Shown: one piece after another, positions 7,898 to 16,979 of the stretch
Numbering within the stretch: the first letter of the stretch is position 1
Layout: each line of letters starts with the position of its first letter
Assembly (NCBI RefSeq): GCF_034006445.1
Contig: NZ_JAVESS010000003.1
Coordinates: 299,955 to 363,954, forward strand
Direction: 5' to 3'
Origin: Desulfovibrio sp.
GTDB lineage: Bacteria > Desulfobacterota > Desulfovibrionia > Desulfovibrionales > Desulfovibrionaceae
Length of the DNA stretch: 64,000 nucleotides
Position numbers and translations under genes: made by a program
The notes under the pieces: generated by a model
Seen by the model: only the letters and a program-made list of their open reading frames with translations
Told to the model about the DNA's origin: nothing
Databases searched by the model: none

Positions 7898-9193
7898 ATG
7901 AAAACGGTATCTGCCCGAATTTTTTCTTCAACCGTGCCCTGGTTCGTGCCCCGGCCCCAGGGGTACGCCCTGATTCCCCTCTTTCTTCCTTTCAGCGGGT
8001 GCCCGGTGCGTTGCGTGTTCTGCGCACAAGACGTGCAGACAGGGCTTGCCAACTGCATGGACCCTGCCGCGCCCTCTTCCGGCGCGCCGGTTCTGCCTGC
8101 GTCTTCCCTTGTGGCCCTGCTGCGCCAGACCAGCGAAAACCTTGAACAACGTCATACCATGGGCCTGCCGCCAGCCGAGCTGGCCTTTTATGGAGGCACC
8201 TTCACGGCCATGCCCGTACAGGATCAGAACGCCTGTCTGGATCTGGCGCGCAGTGCTCTTGAGCGCGGCTGGATTCGCAGCTTCCGCTGTTCAACCCGGC
8301 CGGACTGCGTGGACGCGGCCGTCCTTGCGCGACTGCGCGCTGCCGGTTGCCGCTGCGTGGAACTTGGCGTGCAAAGCTTTGCCGATGATGCCCTTGCCGC
8401 CTCAAAGCGGGGCTATGACGGGGCCACGGCCCTCGCGGCCTGCGGCCGTGTGAAGGCAGCTGGCCTGACGCTGGGGGTGCAGCTCTTGCCGGGCATGCCG
8501 GGCAACAGCACGGGGGATTTTTTGCGCGACGTTCCCCTGGCGCTCGATGCCGGGGCTGACATGCTGCGTTTTTACCCCTGCCTTGTGCTTGAGGGTACGG
8601 CCCTTGCCCGCATGTGGCGGCAGAATCTCTATGCGCCGTGGCCGCTGGAAGAGACGCTGGACTGTCTCGCGCAGGGCTGGCTTCTGGCGCAGGAGGCAGG
8701 GGTGCCCGTTATCCGCATGGGGCTTGCGCCCGAAGCCGCGCTGGCCAAGGCCGTGCTGGCAGGCCCTGTGGACAATGCCCTGGGCAGCCGCATTATGGGG
8801 CGGGCACTGCTGCTGGCGGTGCGTCGCGCCCTGGCCGCACAGGCGGCACCTTTGGACATGGCCGCGCTGGCGACGTCTTTGAGCATGGCCGCGCTGGCGA
8901 CGTCTTTGAGCATGGCCGCACAGGCGGCACCTTCGGGCATGGCCGCGCAGGCGGCGTCTTCGAGCATGGCCGCGCAGGCGGCGTCTTCGAGCATGGCCGC
9001 ACAGGCTGGCTCTTTGGGAATGCCCGCGCCGTTGCGCTTGCAATCGCTGCACGTGCCCCCTTCCTGCCAGGGATATATATGGGGAACGCGCGGCGAACTG
9101 CGTGCCGCCTGGGAGGGGCTGGGGCTTTCGCCTGCCCGCCTGGTTTTTGACCCCGCCTGCCAGCAGGAACTGCGCCTGACCGTACTCTGCTGA
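7898..9193 (+). CDS. Radical SAM protein (Elp3/HemN-like) with repeat-expanded C-terminal region
   Basis: 431 residues. The Fe-S motif CPVRCVFC (CX3CX2C, about residues 35-42) and the following GGTF block mark a radical S-adenosylmethionine enzyme. CVELGVQSFADDAL and LLPGMPGNS resemble the Elp3/oxygen-independent coproporphyrinogen oxidase group. After the barrel, residues 312-374 are seven 9-residue repeats of the MAALATSLS/MAAQAASSS type encoded by a 27-bp minisatellite, then a conserved-looking tail. The repeat frame is intact, so length changes would be tolerated. No good ribosome binding site precedes the ATG; the start is chosen because the Cys motif is close to the N-terminus as in relatives. 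Substrate unknown. Confidence 0.82.
   Translation: MKTVSARIFSSTVPWFVPRPQGYALIPLFLPFSGCPVRCVFCAQDVQTGLANCMDPAAPSSGAPVLPASSLVALLRQTSENLEQRHTMGLPPAELAFYGGTFTAMPVQDQNACLDLARSALERGWIRSFRCSTRPDCVDAAVLARLRAAGCRCVELGVQSFADDALAASKRGYDGATALAACGRVKAAGLTLGVQLLPGMPGNSTGDFLRDVPLALDAGADMLRFYPCLVLEGTALARMWRQNLYAPWPLEETLDCLAQGWLLAQEAGVPVIRMGLAPEAALAKAVLAGPVDNALGSRIMGRALLLAVRRALAAQAAPLDMAALATSLSMAALATSLSMAAQAAPSGMAAQAASSSMAAQAASSSMAAQAGSLGMPAPLRLQSLHVPPSCQGYIWGTRGELRAAWEGLGLSPARLVFDPACQQELRLTVLC
8831..9019. repeat. 27-bp coding minisatellite, seven units
   Basis: Units begin at 8831, 8858, 8885, 8912, 8939, 8966 and 8993. Units 2 and 3 are nearly identical, as are 5 and 6, indicating recent duplication. It adds 9 residues per unit to the radical SAM protein. 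Confidence 0.9.
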
Positions 9194-9208
9194 GTATGGC
9201 TCCTGGCC

Positions 9209-9352
9209 TGATTGCCTTTGAAATCCTATACATTTTAGCGTGTTCATTCAGCCGAAAATCGCATTTCCCGGCTGAATCCACGCCATGTTGCGACGCGCTG
9301 CACTTTTGTTCAGCATGAGAGCAGTCACACTTTTTCAAAATGTGACTGCTTT
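9209..9352 (-). repeat. Repeat B copy 3 (degenerate)
   Basis: Keeps the TTCAGCCG/CGGCTGAA and GCAGTCACA/TGTGACTGC stems and recognisable remains of the others; the first stem is largely lost. It lies in the 608-bp gap between the radical SAM and chemoreceptor genes. The rest of that gap (9353-9801) is AT-rich near 9600-9660 and holds no gene I can support. Confidence 0.6.
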
Positions 9353-9801
9353 CATCTCGCCCTTCCTATAGTTGTCTTCAGATATCATTTTTATGATAGT
9401 CAGCTTCCGTACTGGCCTTTGGATGCCAGCCTTCGGTACTGGACGATACCCATCTTCCCTCTTTTATTGGTTTTATCGAAGCCTGCCCGCTGGCGCGGGC
9501 GGCCGTGTCGTGTCGCGCGTTCTTCCATTTGAGGCTTCGCCCCCCAAAATACGCTCTTGCCGCACGGGTGTGAAAAACTTTTTTGAAATAATTGCGCATT
9601 TGCCATAATATTTTTTGCAAAATAACTCGAAAAGCTATATAGGTAAATTAACCTGGACAGCGCAGTCAGGAATCTACACCCTCCTTCCGGTTCAATTCCT
9701 CAGTTCCCCCCTCCGACATTCCTCGCTTTCCAGCCTTGATTCGGCGCGATTCCTTCTTCCGCCAGCAATCTGAAATACACATGAATCCAGAGGTCTTGAA
9801 T

Positions 9802-11868
9802 ATGAAAATGGGAATAATGAACAAGATGATGCTTACCATTCTGGTTCCATCCCTACTTGGCCTGGCTGCTGTATGCGGTCTCAGTTATTGGCAGGCAGAA
9901 CATTCGCTCACAGAGCAGGTCGCGCACGAATTTGACAGCGTTATAGACAAGCAGATTGAAGGGCTGGGCTCTGTGCAGCGAATGACGCACGGCCTCATCA
10001 GAACCAATGCCGAATCGGCTCATGTCAAAAAGGCCCTGTTCACCAGCACAGGCAACCAGGCTGGCCTCGACAGCCTCGGAGAGCCGGACGTCCAGAGTGT
10101 GCTTGACGATCTTTCACAGCATTTCGGCATGGTTAATGGCGCAGGATTGATTGATGCTTCAGGCATTGTGGTGGCCCATACCACCAGAGAAATGATCGGC
10201 GGCAACCTGCGCGACCGAAAGTCCGTGCAGGTGGCCCTTGCCGGTCAGATGAGCATGGAAAATATCCGTAACCATGCGGGCGAAATGTCCACCATGGTGG
10301 CGGCTCCCGTCATGGCCCAGGGCAAATCGCAGGGCGTTTTGTACGCCTATATGAGTCTGGCCCGTCTGAGCGAGAGCACCACAGATACCATCAAGATGGG
10401 AAAACACGGATATTGCGCCGTGTATGACAGTTCGGGGACGGCCATCATGCATCCCGACAAGTCTTTGCTGGGCAAGGACTGCAGCCAGGAACCCTTTGTG
10501 AAGGCAGCCCTGGTCAGCGGAAGCGGGAGCGTGCGCTTCGCCCGTGGCGAACAGCAAATGGTGGCCTACTATCGGCATATGCCCGAAAGCAACTGGCATG
10601 TGGTCATGGTCGCCGACAGGGACGAGATGCTTGCACCCACCAGCAGGCTTCTCAAGGCCAACGTGCTTGTGGGCGTAATCACGGCGCTTGTGCTCGGCGT
10701 GGTCATTGTGTTTGTGTCGCGCGGCATAGCGCGATCCCTGAAGATCAGCGAAAAGTATGTGCAGGTGGTGGCCGGCGGCAACTTTAATCCTGATCCGCAT
10801 GAAGAGGAAGCCCTGGCCAAAGCCGCCAGCAGAGGTGATGAAATCGGCGGGCTTTCCAGCGGCATACAGAGCATGGTGGGCAAGCTGCGCGGCCTGTTCA
10901 AGGAAAGTGAAGAAAAAACCCATCAGGCGGAGATGGCAACGGGCGAAGCCCGCGTCGCCATGGAAGAGGCCCAGGTGGCGCGCAAGGAGGCCGAAACCGC
11001 CCGTCAGGACGGCATGCTGACCGCCGCCGGGCAACTGGAAACCTCCATCGGCGTCATTTCTTCCGCCTCAACCCAGCTTGCCGCACAGATAGAGCAGTCC
11101 GACCGCAGCGCCTCAGAGGCAGCGCAACGCCTTTCCGAGGCAGCCACAGCCATGAACGAGATGAACGCCACGGTGCAGGAAGTGGCCCGCAACGCGAGCG
11201 CAGCGTCAGAAGCTTCGGTGCACACCAGAGAAAAGGCCAGGGTTGGCGCACATATTGTCGAGCAGGCCGTGGAAAGCATCGAAGCCGTGCGGCGCATGTC
11301 CGAGGAGCTCAAGGGCGATATGGCCGAGCTTAATGACCATGCCCAAAGCATTTCGCAAATCATGAATGTTATTTCCGACATCGCCGACCAGACCAATTTG
11401 CTGGCCCTCAACGCAGCCATTGAAGCCGCCAGAGCAGGCGATGCCGGGCGGGGTTTTGCCGTGGTGGCCGACGAGGTGCGCAAGCTGGCCGAAAAAACAA
11501 TGGATTCCACCAAGGATGTCAGCCATGCCATCAGGTCCATTCAGGACAGTACGGCCAAGAGTATGGGGTCAATGGACAATGCTGTAGACCAGATTGCCCA
11601 GGCCACGGACTTTGCCAGTCAGTCCGGGCAGGCGCTGGAAGAAATAGTGGCGACAGTGGAAGCCACGGCGGATCAGGTCAACGCCATTGCCACTGCCAGC
11701 GAAGAACAGTCTGCGGCCAGCGAAGAAATCAATCAGAGCATTGTGCTCGTCAACGAGATATCACGTCAGAGCGCCATGGCCATGGCAGAGGCTACACAGG
11801 CGGTTTCCGATCTGGCTGGCCAGGCCCACACCCTGAAGAACCTTGTGGCGCAGATGAAGCTCGGCTAG
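9802..11868 (+). CDS. Methyl-accepting chemotaxis protein with dCache-like sensor
   Basis: 688-residue transmembrane chemoreceptor. An N-terminal membrane segment ([17 protein letters not shown]) is followed by a periplasmic domain of about 270 residues with Cache-type features ([30 protein letters not shown]). A second membrane segment ([18 protein letters not shown]), a HAMP-like linker and a long coiled-coil signalling domain follow, with the invariant hairpin tip around [20 protein letters not shown]. It ends without a CheR/CheB-tethering pentapeptide. I start at ATG 9802, which has AGAGG 8 bases upstream; TTG 9736 and ATG 9781 are alternatives. It would feed the CheA/CheW system together with the CheV protein near 34 kb. 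Ligand unknown. Confidence 0.93.
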   Translation: MKMGIMNKMMLTILVPSLLGLAAVCGLSYWQAEHSLTEQVAHEFDSVIDKQIEGLGSVQRMTHGLIRTNAESAHVKKALFTSTGNQAGLDSLGEPDVQSVLDDLSQHFGMVNGAGLIDASGIVVAHTTREMIGGNLRDRKSVQVALAGQMSMENIRNHAGEMSTMVAAPVMAQGKSQGVLYAYMSLARLSESTTDTIKMGKHGYCAVYDSSGTAIMHPDKSLLGKDCSQEPFVKAALVSGSGSVRFARGEQQMVAYYRHMPESNWHVVMVADRDEMLAPTSRLLKANVLVGVITALVLGVVIVFVSRGIARSLKISEKYVQVVAGGNFNPDPHEEEALAKAASRGDEIGGLSSGIQSMVGKLRGLFKESEEKTHQAEMATGEARVAMEEAQVARKEAETARQDGMLTAAGQLETSIGVISSASTQLAAQIEQSDRSASEAAQRLSEAATAMNEMNATVQEVARNASAASEASVHTREKARVGAHIVEQAVESIEAVRRMSEELKGDMAELNDHAQSISQIMNVISDIADQTNLLALNAAIEAARAGDAGRGFAVVADEVRKLAEKTMDSTKDVSHAIRSIQDSTAKSMGSMDNAVDQIAQATDFASQSGQALEEIVATVEATADQVNAIATASEEQSAASEEINQSIVLVNEISRQSAMAMAEATQAVSDLAGQAHTLKNLVAQMKLG

Positions 11869-11898
11869 CACGTTGAGGCGATGCCACTTGAGATGCCT

Positions 11899-11979
11899 TG
11901 TGGGGGAGGGCCCTTTTGTAAAAGGGCCTCCTTCATCACGCCCCCTCCGCCCGCCACAACACCCTAAAACTTTTATTGT
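11899..11979 (-). repeat. Repeat A copy 2: terminator-like hairpin behind the chemoreceptor
   Basis: TGTGGGGGAGGGCCCTTTT / AAAAGGGCCTCC, then a C-rich tail ending CCCTAAAACTTTTATTG, the reverse of copies 1, 3, 4 and 5. Relative to copy 6, an A:T pair beside the loop has become G:C on both arms. It begins 31 bases after the gene stop, so it probably terminates it. Confidence 0.7.
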
Positions 11980-12023
11980 TTATAGTATGGCGCACAAGTT
12001 TTCTGGTCTGAGGGGATAAGTCC

Positions 12024-12067
12024 AGAGACAGGGCCAGAGACAGGGCCATAGACAGGGCCAGAGACAA
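12024..12067. repeat. 12-bp tandem repeat (AGAGACAGGGCC, 3.7 units)
   Basis: Three full units and one partial, one with a single change, in intergenic DNA. A 78-codon reverse-strand frame runs through it but has no other support. Confidence 0.85.
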
Positions 12068-12371
12068 CATCACCGTCGCATGCGGCTCTCTTTATGAAGG
12101 CAGCGCACTTTTTGTGCCCGCTGAATAAAGAGGGCCGCTTGCCGCGTTTGGGCGTGCGAGACGTTTTATGCGTCATGAAGAACACGGTGTCCGTCAGCCC
12201 TTGCCACACACTGGCAAGCCCCTGCCGCCGCTGCAGAGGGCCGCGCGGGGGGTGCCGTGCGGGGAGGCTGGAGATTGAGGTCGCTTCCGGCTGCTTCGGG
12301 AAAGAATTTTAGGCAGTTCCGGCTGACGTCCCCAGAACAGTTTGCGAATGAAATGAGCTGACTGGACGACA

Positions 12372-12440
12372 GGGATTTTGAGAAAATCCCTGTTGCGAAC
12401 TGCGATCAGGCAGGCAAAAGCCTGCCGTACGCGAACCATT
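12372..12440. other. Cluster of small perfect hairpins
   Basis: GGGATTTT-GAG-AAAATCCC and GGCAGGC-AAAA-GCCTGCC follow one another, with CAGTTTGCGAATGAAATG (shared with 42.57 kb) just upstream. Possibly another structured repeat like B. Confidence 0.45.
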
Positions 12441-12461
12441 CACGTGGTGCATGCTCTAAAA

Positions 12462-12494
12462 TGAGAGGCGGCCGCCGGGGGCAACCGGCGGCCG
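12462..12494 (-). terminator. Strong GC hairpin, possible terminator of the decayed reverse-strand gene
   Basis: CGGCCGCCGG / CCGGCGGCCG is a perfect 10-bp stem with a 6-nt loop. On the minus strand it is followed by CCTCTCATTTTAG, a weak U-tract. It lies about 100 bases beyond the last stop of the pseudogene. Confidence 0.4.
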
Positions 12495-12590
12495 AGAGAG
12501 GGAGGATGTTCCGATGGTTAGAGGTTCTGTTCAAAGGAGGAGGTTTTCGGGGGGGGGGGATCCGGAAGCCCTCAATGGGGGCGGAGGGCC

Positions 12591-13080
12591 TCACGGAAGT
12601 TTGATGTCATGTATATCTTTACCGCCCGTCGGCGGATTGGCTGGGTTGGCGACGCGTTGACGTTTCGGCCTGCCCTGTTGTTGTGCGCCTCGGTTTGCCG
12701 GACGCTTGAATTTGGGCGGGTTGCTATTGCCAGTTGCCGGGTTGGAATATCCGGCAGTGTTCTCTTCTGACGGCTCCGTGGCGGCGTTGCTTACAGCCTA
12801 ACTTTAAAATACAGCCAGTAGGCGCTGATTTGCCGCTTCACGGGATTTTTCCGAGTTCCGTCTTTTTGACGGATTGAGAAGCTTGCTCTTGCGCGGTTAG
12901 ACTTTTTAATTGTTTTTTTATTTTTTCTATCCGTTTAACGTATTCTTGCATTATTAAAAGTAATTCTTGTGCCACTATCAACAATGTGGAATGATTTTTT
13001 GATAATCGATTTAAATTATTTGAGTATTCCGAATTTGCCTTTCGTGGTGCCGAAAATCGTGTGGATGTTTTTTATACATG
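12591..13080 (-). pseudogene. Decayed gene in an AT-rich island (two frameshifts, no clear start)
   Basis: Three overlapping reverse-strand segments look like one broken protein. Segment 1 (about 13071-12838) encodes a Lys/Leu-rich helical stretch including IVAQELLLIMQEYVKRIEKI. Segment 2 (about 12856-12791) encodes NPVKRQISAYWLYFKVRL. Segment 3 (12797-12591) is Pro/Asn/Gly-rich and ends GGKDIHDIKLP. Adding one A to an A5 run would join segments 1 and 2 as GK-NPVKRQ; another single-base change near 12797 joins 2 and 3. No ATG with a binding site is present. The first half is markedly AT-rich compared with its neighbours, suggesting foreign origin. I do not recognise the family. It could also be chance or a sequencing error. 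Confidence 0.4.
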
Positions 13081-13221
13081 TGTATGGTTGTATGTTTAAA
13101 AATTAGACAGTCAGGGCAGATGCGGCGGTTTTGTCTTTGGGGAAAGCCTGTGCCATGTTTATGATCAGCGCTTGAGGACGTAACCCCAGCCTGTGATAGT
13201 ATATATTCAGTTTGCGATAAG

Positions 13222-13716
13222 CTACTTCAGTCTGTCGCTCCAGGCCGTACGTTCAAAGTCCATGCTACAGCCTCTGCTTGCCAGGGTGCCCAATGGAAGG
13301 CCAACTTCAAGGCGCATTCTCTGATCGGCATTCATATGCGCGGCGCGCAGTTCATCGCGCAGAACCTGCACCTCATATCCCAGGCGCGGCAGTGTGTCAA
13401 GTGACGTTTTTTGGTCAAAACTGAGACTTTCGAGCGCATGCTTTTTTGTCGCAATAAGCTGGCGTAAATTAAAGCTTTTTTTCTTAAAATCATCCATGAT
13501 GGCAATGGCCTTGGCGCACTTTTGCGGGGGCAGGAGATCAAGCGGCACCCCCAGTGCGCTCATGGGCATACATGGTTGGGATTGAGGTTGGGCTTGGGGT
13601 GAAATGTCATACTGCTGGTTTTGCGCCAAAGAAAATGTAGGAAGCACCAGACTACCCATCACAATGAAATGAAAGAGTATTTTTTCATGTCGCAAGCAAC
13701 CCCGAATCATTTGCAT
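13222..13716 (-). CDS. ZraP-like periplasmic metal/stress-sensing chaperone
   Basis: 164 residues with an N-terminal signal segment (FIVMGSLVLPTFSLAQ). The mature part is an all-helical CpxP/Spy/ZraP-type core: AIAIMDDFKKKSFNLRQLI, a Glu/Leu helix, then LRDELRAAHMNADQRMRLEVGLPLG. ZraP binds zinc and damps the ZraS kinase in enterobacteria. The usual LTxxQ helix start appears as LLPPQ, and the His/Cys-rich tail of enteric ZraP is absent; only a few Cys remain (CMPM, KCAK, GCSM). Transcribed divergently from the ZraS/ZraR-like pair, the arrangement seen for zraP-zraSR. Assignment rests on pattern and context, not a full alignment. Confidence 0.68.
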   Translation of the reverse strand: MQMIRGCLRHEKILFHFIVMGSLVLPTFSLAQNQQYDISPQAQPQSQPCMPMSALGVPLDLLPPQKCAKAIAIMDDFKKKSFNLRQLIATKKHALESLSFDQKTSLDTLPRLGYEVQVLRDELRAAHMNADQRMRLEVGLPLGTLASRGCSMDFERTAWSDRLK

Positions 13717-13773
13717 GAGCCGTTAACAAAGAGGCAATGTCGCATGCTTCCAGATGATCATAGAGGCAGCGGC

Positions 13774-13791
13774 ATGTTGCCTTGGCAACAT
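13774..13791. promoter_or_regulatory. Perfect dyad between the ZraP-like gene and the two-component operon
   Basis: ATGTTGCC-TT-GGCAACAT, 8-bp arms. A weaker TTGC-GCA-GCAA lies at 13811-13821. Likely binding site for the sigma-54-dependent response regulator encoded next door (inference). Confidence 0.5.
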
Positions 13792-13817
13792 AAAATGGAC
13801 TATATACGCATTGCGCA

Positions 13818-13832
13818 GCAAGATTCGTGCAA
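13818..13832 (-). promoter_or_regulatory. Sigma-54-like promoter box facing the ZraP-like gene
   Basis: Minus strand TTGCACG-AATC-TTGC differs from the consensus TGGCACG-N4-TTGC only at one G of the -24 GG. The start point would be near 13806, about 90 bases ahead of the ZraP-like ATG. The dyad at 13774-13791 would then lie downstream of the start, which is unusual, so confidence is low. Confidence 0.3.
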
Positions 13833-13894
13833 AATATTAATGGCCAGCCTTGTATACAGGTGACAGTGCGGCCTCATGAAGCTATGTCTGCCCT

Positions 13895-15400
13895 ATGAGT
13901 GCAAAATACGATGAAACGGGTGAAGGAGTCGGGCCTGCCGTGCCGAAAGCGTCTGCGGGAAGCCTCTACGCTTCTCTAAAGGGCGCGCGGGGCGTTCTGC
14001 GCACGCCGCTGGGTCTGCTCATGGGAGGGGCCGTGCTTGTGCTGGCCCTCATGATAAGCCTGCTGGCCTTTATTTCCATTGAGCGCAGTGAAGCCGCCAT
14101 GGGACGTTTGCTGGCCGAAAAGGGCTCATCCTTTATTATTGCTTTTGAAAGTATTTTGCGTTCCGGCATGCGCAGCGAGGCCGGGGTGCGCCTTCAGGTG
14201 CTGCTGGAAGAAATGGCGTCCAGTCCGGGCATTATCTTTATTGCGGTGACCATGCCCGATGGAACCATAGTGGCGCACAGCGACCGCTCCCGCCTGGGCG
14301 AGATCCTGCGGGTTGAGGACAAGGAGATGGACGAGGCGCGCATGCGCGGGCTGAACCCCGGCATGCTGGCGCGCTGGGGCATCATGCACCTGGAAGGACG
14401 CAGGGTTTTTGCCGTGTACCGCCAGTTTTCGCCCGGAATGGGCGATTCCATGCGGGGCTATCCCACGCCCATCATATTTCTTGGCCTGGATATCTCACCC
14501 TTTGAAATTACGCGCAGCCAGAACAGGGACTATGTCGCCATGCTCTCGGCAGTGACCCTGCTTGTGGGGCTGGCCTGCCTTCTGGCCCTGTATTACGCCG
14601 AGCGTGCGCGGGAATCCCGCCAGCGGCAGCGCAGGGCCGAGGTGGAAATACGCCGCCTTGAAGGGGAAGTGCGGCGCAAGGAAAAGCTCGCGGCTGTGGG
14701 CAACCTCGCCGCCGGGGTGGCGCACGAAATCCGTAATCCCTTAAGTTCGATCAAGGGCTATGCCACCTACTTCGGTCAGCGCTTTCCCGAGGGCAGCGAA
14801 GACCGCGCCGCAGCCAATGTCATGGTTAACGAGGTTGACAGGCTCAACCGCGTCATCATGGATCTCATCGGTCTTTCCCGCCCGAGCGACGTGTCCCCAA
14901 GGCCCGGCAACGTTGCGGACGTTGTGAAGCATGTGGTGCGCCTTATCGGCCAGGACGCGGAAAAACGCGGGGTTGAGGTCGAGTGCAAGATCTCCCGCGA
15001 GGCGCCCAAGGCTCTGGTAGACCCGGAACGCATGGGCCAGGCCCTGCTGAATCTTTGCATCAACGCTCTGGACGCCATGCCCAAAGGCGGACGCCTGATC
15101 CTGGCGGCGACCCGGAACAAAAAAGGCGTATGTCTTATGGTGCGCGACACAGGCGTGGGTATTCCACCGCGTCAGTTGCCGCACATTTTTGACCCCTACT
15201 TCACCACCAAGGGCCAGGGAACCGGGTTGGGCCTGGCCATGGTGCACAAGATTGTTGAGGCGCATAACGGGGAGATCAGCGTCGTCTCCCGGCAGGCGCC
15301 GCCTGGCGGACAGGGCGAAACCCTGTTCCGCATCTGGCTGCCGGAGGCGCTGACTGAGTCGCAACTCTTTGTGGAGCGCAGAAAGCGAAAACGCGTCTAG
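13895..15400 (+). CDS. Sensor histidine kinase, ZraS-like
   Basis: 501-residue membrane kinase. A first membrane helix (about 42-65, LMGGAVLVLALMISLLAFIS), a periplasmic sensor of about 140 residues and a second helix (about 211-233) come first. A coiled-coil linker follows, then HisKA with the phosphorylated His in GVAHEIRNPLSSIKGYA, and HATPase_c with N (NALDAM), G1 (DTGVGIP) and G2 (GTGLGLAM) boxes. It would sense metal or envelope stress and phosphorylate the response regulator that starts 157 bases downstream. Divergent from the ZraP-like gene. No strong Shine-Dalgarno precedes the ATG; the start fits the short cytoplasmic N-terminus of the family. Confidence 0.85.
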   Translation: MSAKYDETGEGVGPAVPKASAGSLYASLKGARGVLRTPLGLLMGGAVLVLALMISLLAFISIERSEAAMGRLLAEKGSSFIIAFESILRSGMRSEAGVRLQVLLEEMASSPGIIFIAVTMPDGTIVAHSDRSRLGEILRVEDKEMDEARMRGLNPGMLARWGIMHLEGRRVFAVYRQFSPGMGDSMRGYPTPIIFLGLDISPFEITRSQNRDYVAMLSAVTLLVGLACLLALYYAERARESRQRQRRAEVEIRRLEGEVRRKEKLAAVGNLAAGVAHEIRNPLSSIKGYATYFGQRFPEGSEDRAAANVMVNEVDRLNRVIMDLIGLSRPSDVSPRPGNVADVVKHVVRLIGQDAEKRGVEVECKISREAPKALVDPERMGQALLNLCINALDAMPKGGRLILAATRNKKGVCLMVRDTGVGIPPRQLPHIFDPYFTTKGQGTGLGLAMVHKIVEAHNGEISVVSRQAPPGGQGETLFRIWLPEALTESQLFVERRKRKRV

Positions 15401-15557
15401 AGCACTGTAACGTAGTTCAAAGTGTAAATGCGCAAGCGGCCAAGCCCGCCAGGGGGATCACTGTTTCGATCCTGCGGCATTCGTAACAGATCGATCGCGC
15501 CAACCGCTGTGTCGCGCGGCTGACAATCAGGCCTCGCACCCCAGCAGATCAGGAGGA

Positions 15558-16928
15558 ATGGCCAGAGTGAACAACAGTATTCTTGTGGTTGATGACGATC
15601 AGGCGCACCGCGGCATGCTGCGGACCATGCTCCGCTCGTGGGGCTATGACGTGGAAGAGGCTTCGGACGGGGACGAGGCCGTGGTTCTGGTGCGCGAAAA
15701 AAGTTTTTCCGTGGTGCTGACGGACGTGCGCATGGCCCGGATGAACGGCATAAACGCACTCAGGGGCATTCTCGAATATAATCCCGCTCTGCCCGTGGTG
15801 CTCATGACGGCGTATTCGTCTGTGGAAACGGCTGTGGAGGCCCTGCGCCTCGGAGCTTACGATTATCTGGTCAAGCCGCTGGATTTTGACAACCTGAAGC
15901 ACACCCTGCATCAGGCCATCGAGCATTCGCGCCTGAGCGTTGAAAACCGCGAGCTGCGCCGTCAATTGAGCCACACCGCGTCCATGTCGGGCATTATTGG
16001 CCGCAGCAAGGCCATTGCCCGCATGCAGGAAATCATGAGCACAGTGGCCCCCACCGAGGCTACGGTGCTGATTTCCGGCGAGTCGGGCACAGGCAAGGAA
16101 CTGGTCGCCCGTGCCCTGCACGCCCTGAGTTCCCGTGCCGACAAGCCCTTTATCACGGTAAACTGCGCTGCCCTGGCCGAGAACCTGCTGGAATCGGAGC
16201 TGTTCGGGCATGAAAAAGGCTCCTTCACCGGGGCTGAACGTCGGCGCGAAGGTCGCTTTGCCCAGGCCCACGGCGGCACGCTTTTTCTGGACGAAGTGGG
16301 CGAAATGCCCCTGTCCATTCAGGCCAAACTGCTGCGCGCCCTGCAACAGGGCGAGGTGCAGCGCGTTGGCTCCGACACGCAGCTTATGGTGGACGTGCGC
16401 GTTCTGGCCGCGACCAACCGTGATTTGCGGCTTGAGGTGGCGCAAAAGCGTTTTCGTGAAGACCTGTTTTTCCGCCTCAACGTCATCAGCGTGGATGTGC
16501 CGCCGCTGCGTGAAAGGGCGGAGGACGTCCCCTTGCTGGCGGCCCACTTTCTTGAAGAATTCGCCAGCCGCAACAGAAAGGCCGTGCGGGGGTTTTCTGC
16601 CCAGGCGCTGGACACCATGCTGCGGTATTCGTGGCCGGGCAACGTGCGCGAACTGGAAAACGCGGTGGAGCGCGCCGTCATTCTCTGCCACGGCGACCTC
16701 ATTACCGGGCGTGAACTGCCCTCCATGCTCTCCAGTGAAGCCCAGGTGGAGGAACGCCCGGCAGATCCGGACGCCTCCCTGGCGGGGCTGCCCCTGGACG
16801 AAGTGGAGCGCAGGGCCATTGAGGAAACGCTGCGCCTGGCCGGAGACAACAAGAGCGAAGCCGCGCGCCGTCTTGGCATCACCCGTGCCACGCTGCACAA
16901 CAAGCTGCGCAAATATGGCATGGAATAG
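15558..16928 (+). CDS. Sigma-54-dependent response regulator, ZraR/NtrC class
   Basis: 456 residues in three domains. The receiver (about 5-120) has VVDDDQAHRGML, the phosphorylatable Asp in VVLTDVRMARMNG and the Lys in YLVKPLD. The AAA+ domain has Walker A GESGTGKE, the sigma-54-contacting GSFTGA (usual GAFTGA) and Walker B GGTLFLDEVGEM. The Fis-type helix-turn-helix is AARRLGITRATLHNKLRKYG. It acts as a hexameric ATPase that opens sigma-54 promoters after phosphorylation by the kinase upstream. AGGAGGA precedes the ATG. Likely targets are the ZraP-like gene and its own operon. It is the only bacterial enhancer-binding protein in the window, so it is also a candidate activator of the 51.45 kb promoter. 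Confidence 0.93.
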   Translation: MARVNNSILVVDDDQAHRGMLRTMLRSWGYDVEEASDGDEAVVLVREKSFSVVLTDVRMARMNGINALRGILEYNPALPVVLMTAYSSVETAVEALRLGAYDYLVKPLDFDNLKHTLHQAIEHSRLSVENRELRRQLSHTASMSGIIGRSKAIARMQEIMSTVAPTEATVLISGESGTGKELVARALHALSSRADKPFITVNCAALAENLLESELFGHEKGSFTGAERRREGRFAQAHGGTLFLDEVGEMPLSIQAKLLRALQQGEVQRVGSDTQLMVDVRVLAATNRDLRLEVAQKRFREDLFFRLNVISVDVPPLRERAEDVPLLAAHFLEEFASRNRKAVRGFSAQALDTMLRYSWPGNVRELENAVERAVILCHGDLITGRELPSMLSSEAQVEERPADPDASLAGLPLDEVERRAIEETLRLAGDNKSEAARRLGITRATLHNKLRKYGME

Positions 16929-16979
16929 CGTTTTTGCAACGGGCCGGTTTTTTGCGCCCATCATCGTACCGGAAAAGTC

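Noticed and set aside
11973..12209. 78-codon reverse frame with GPVSGPVYGPVSG repeats
   Set aside because: The repeat part is only the 12-bp tandem array, and no ribosome binding site or homology pattern is visible.
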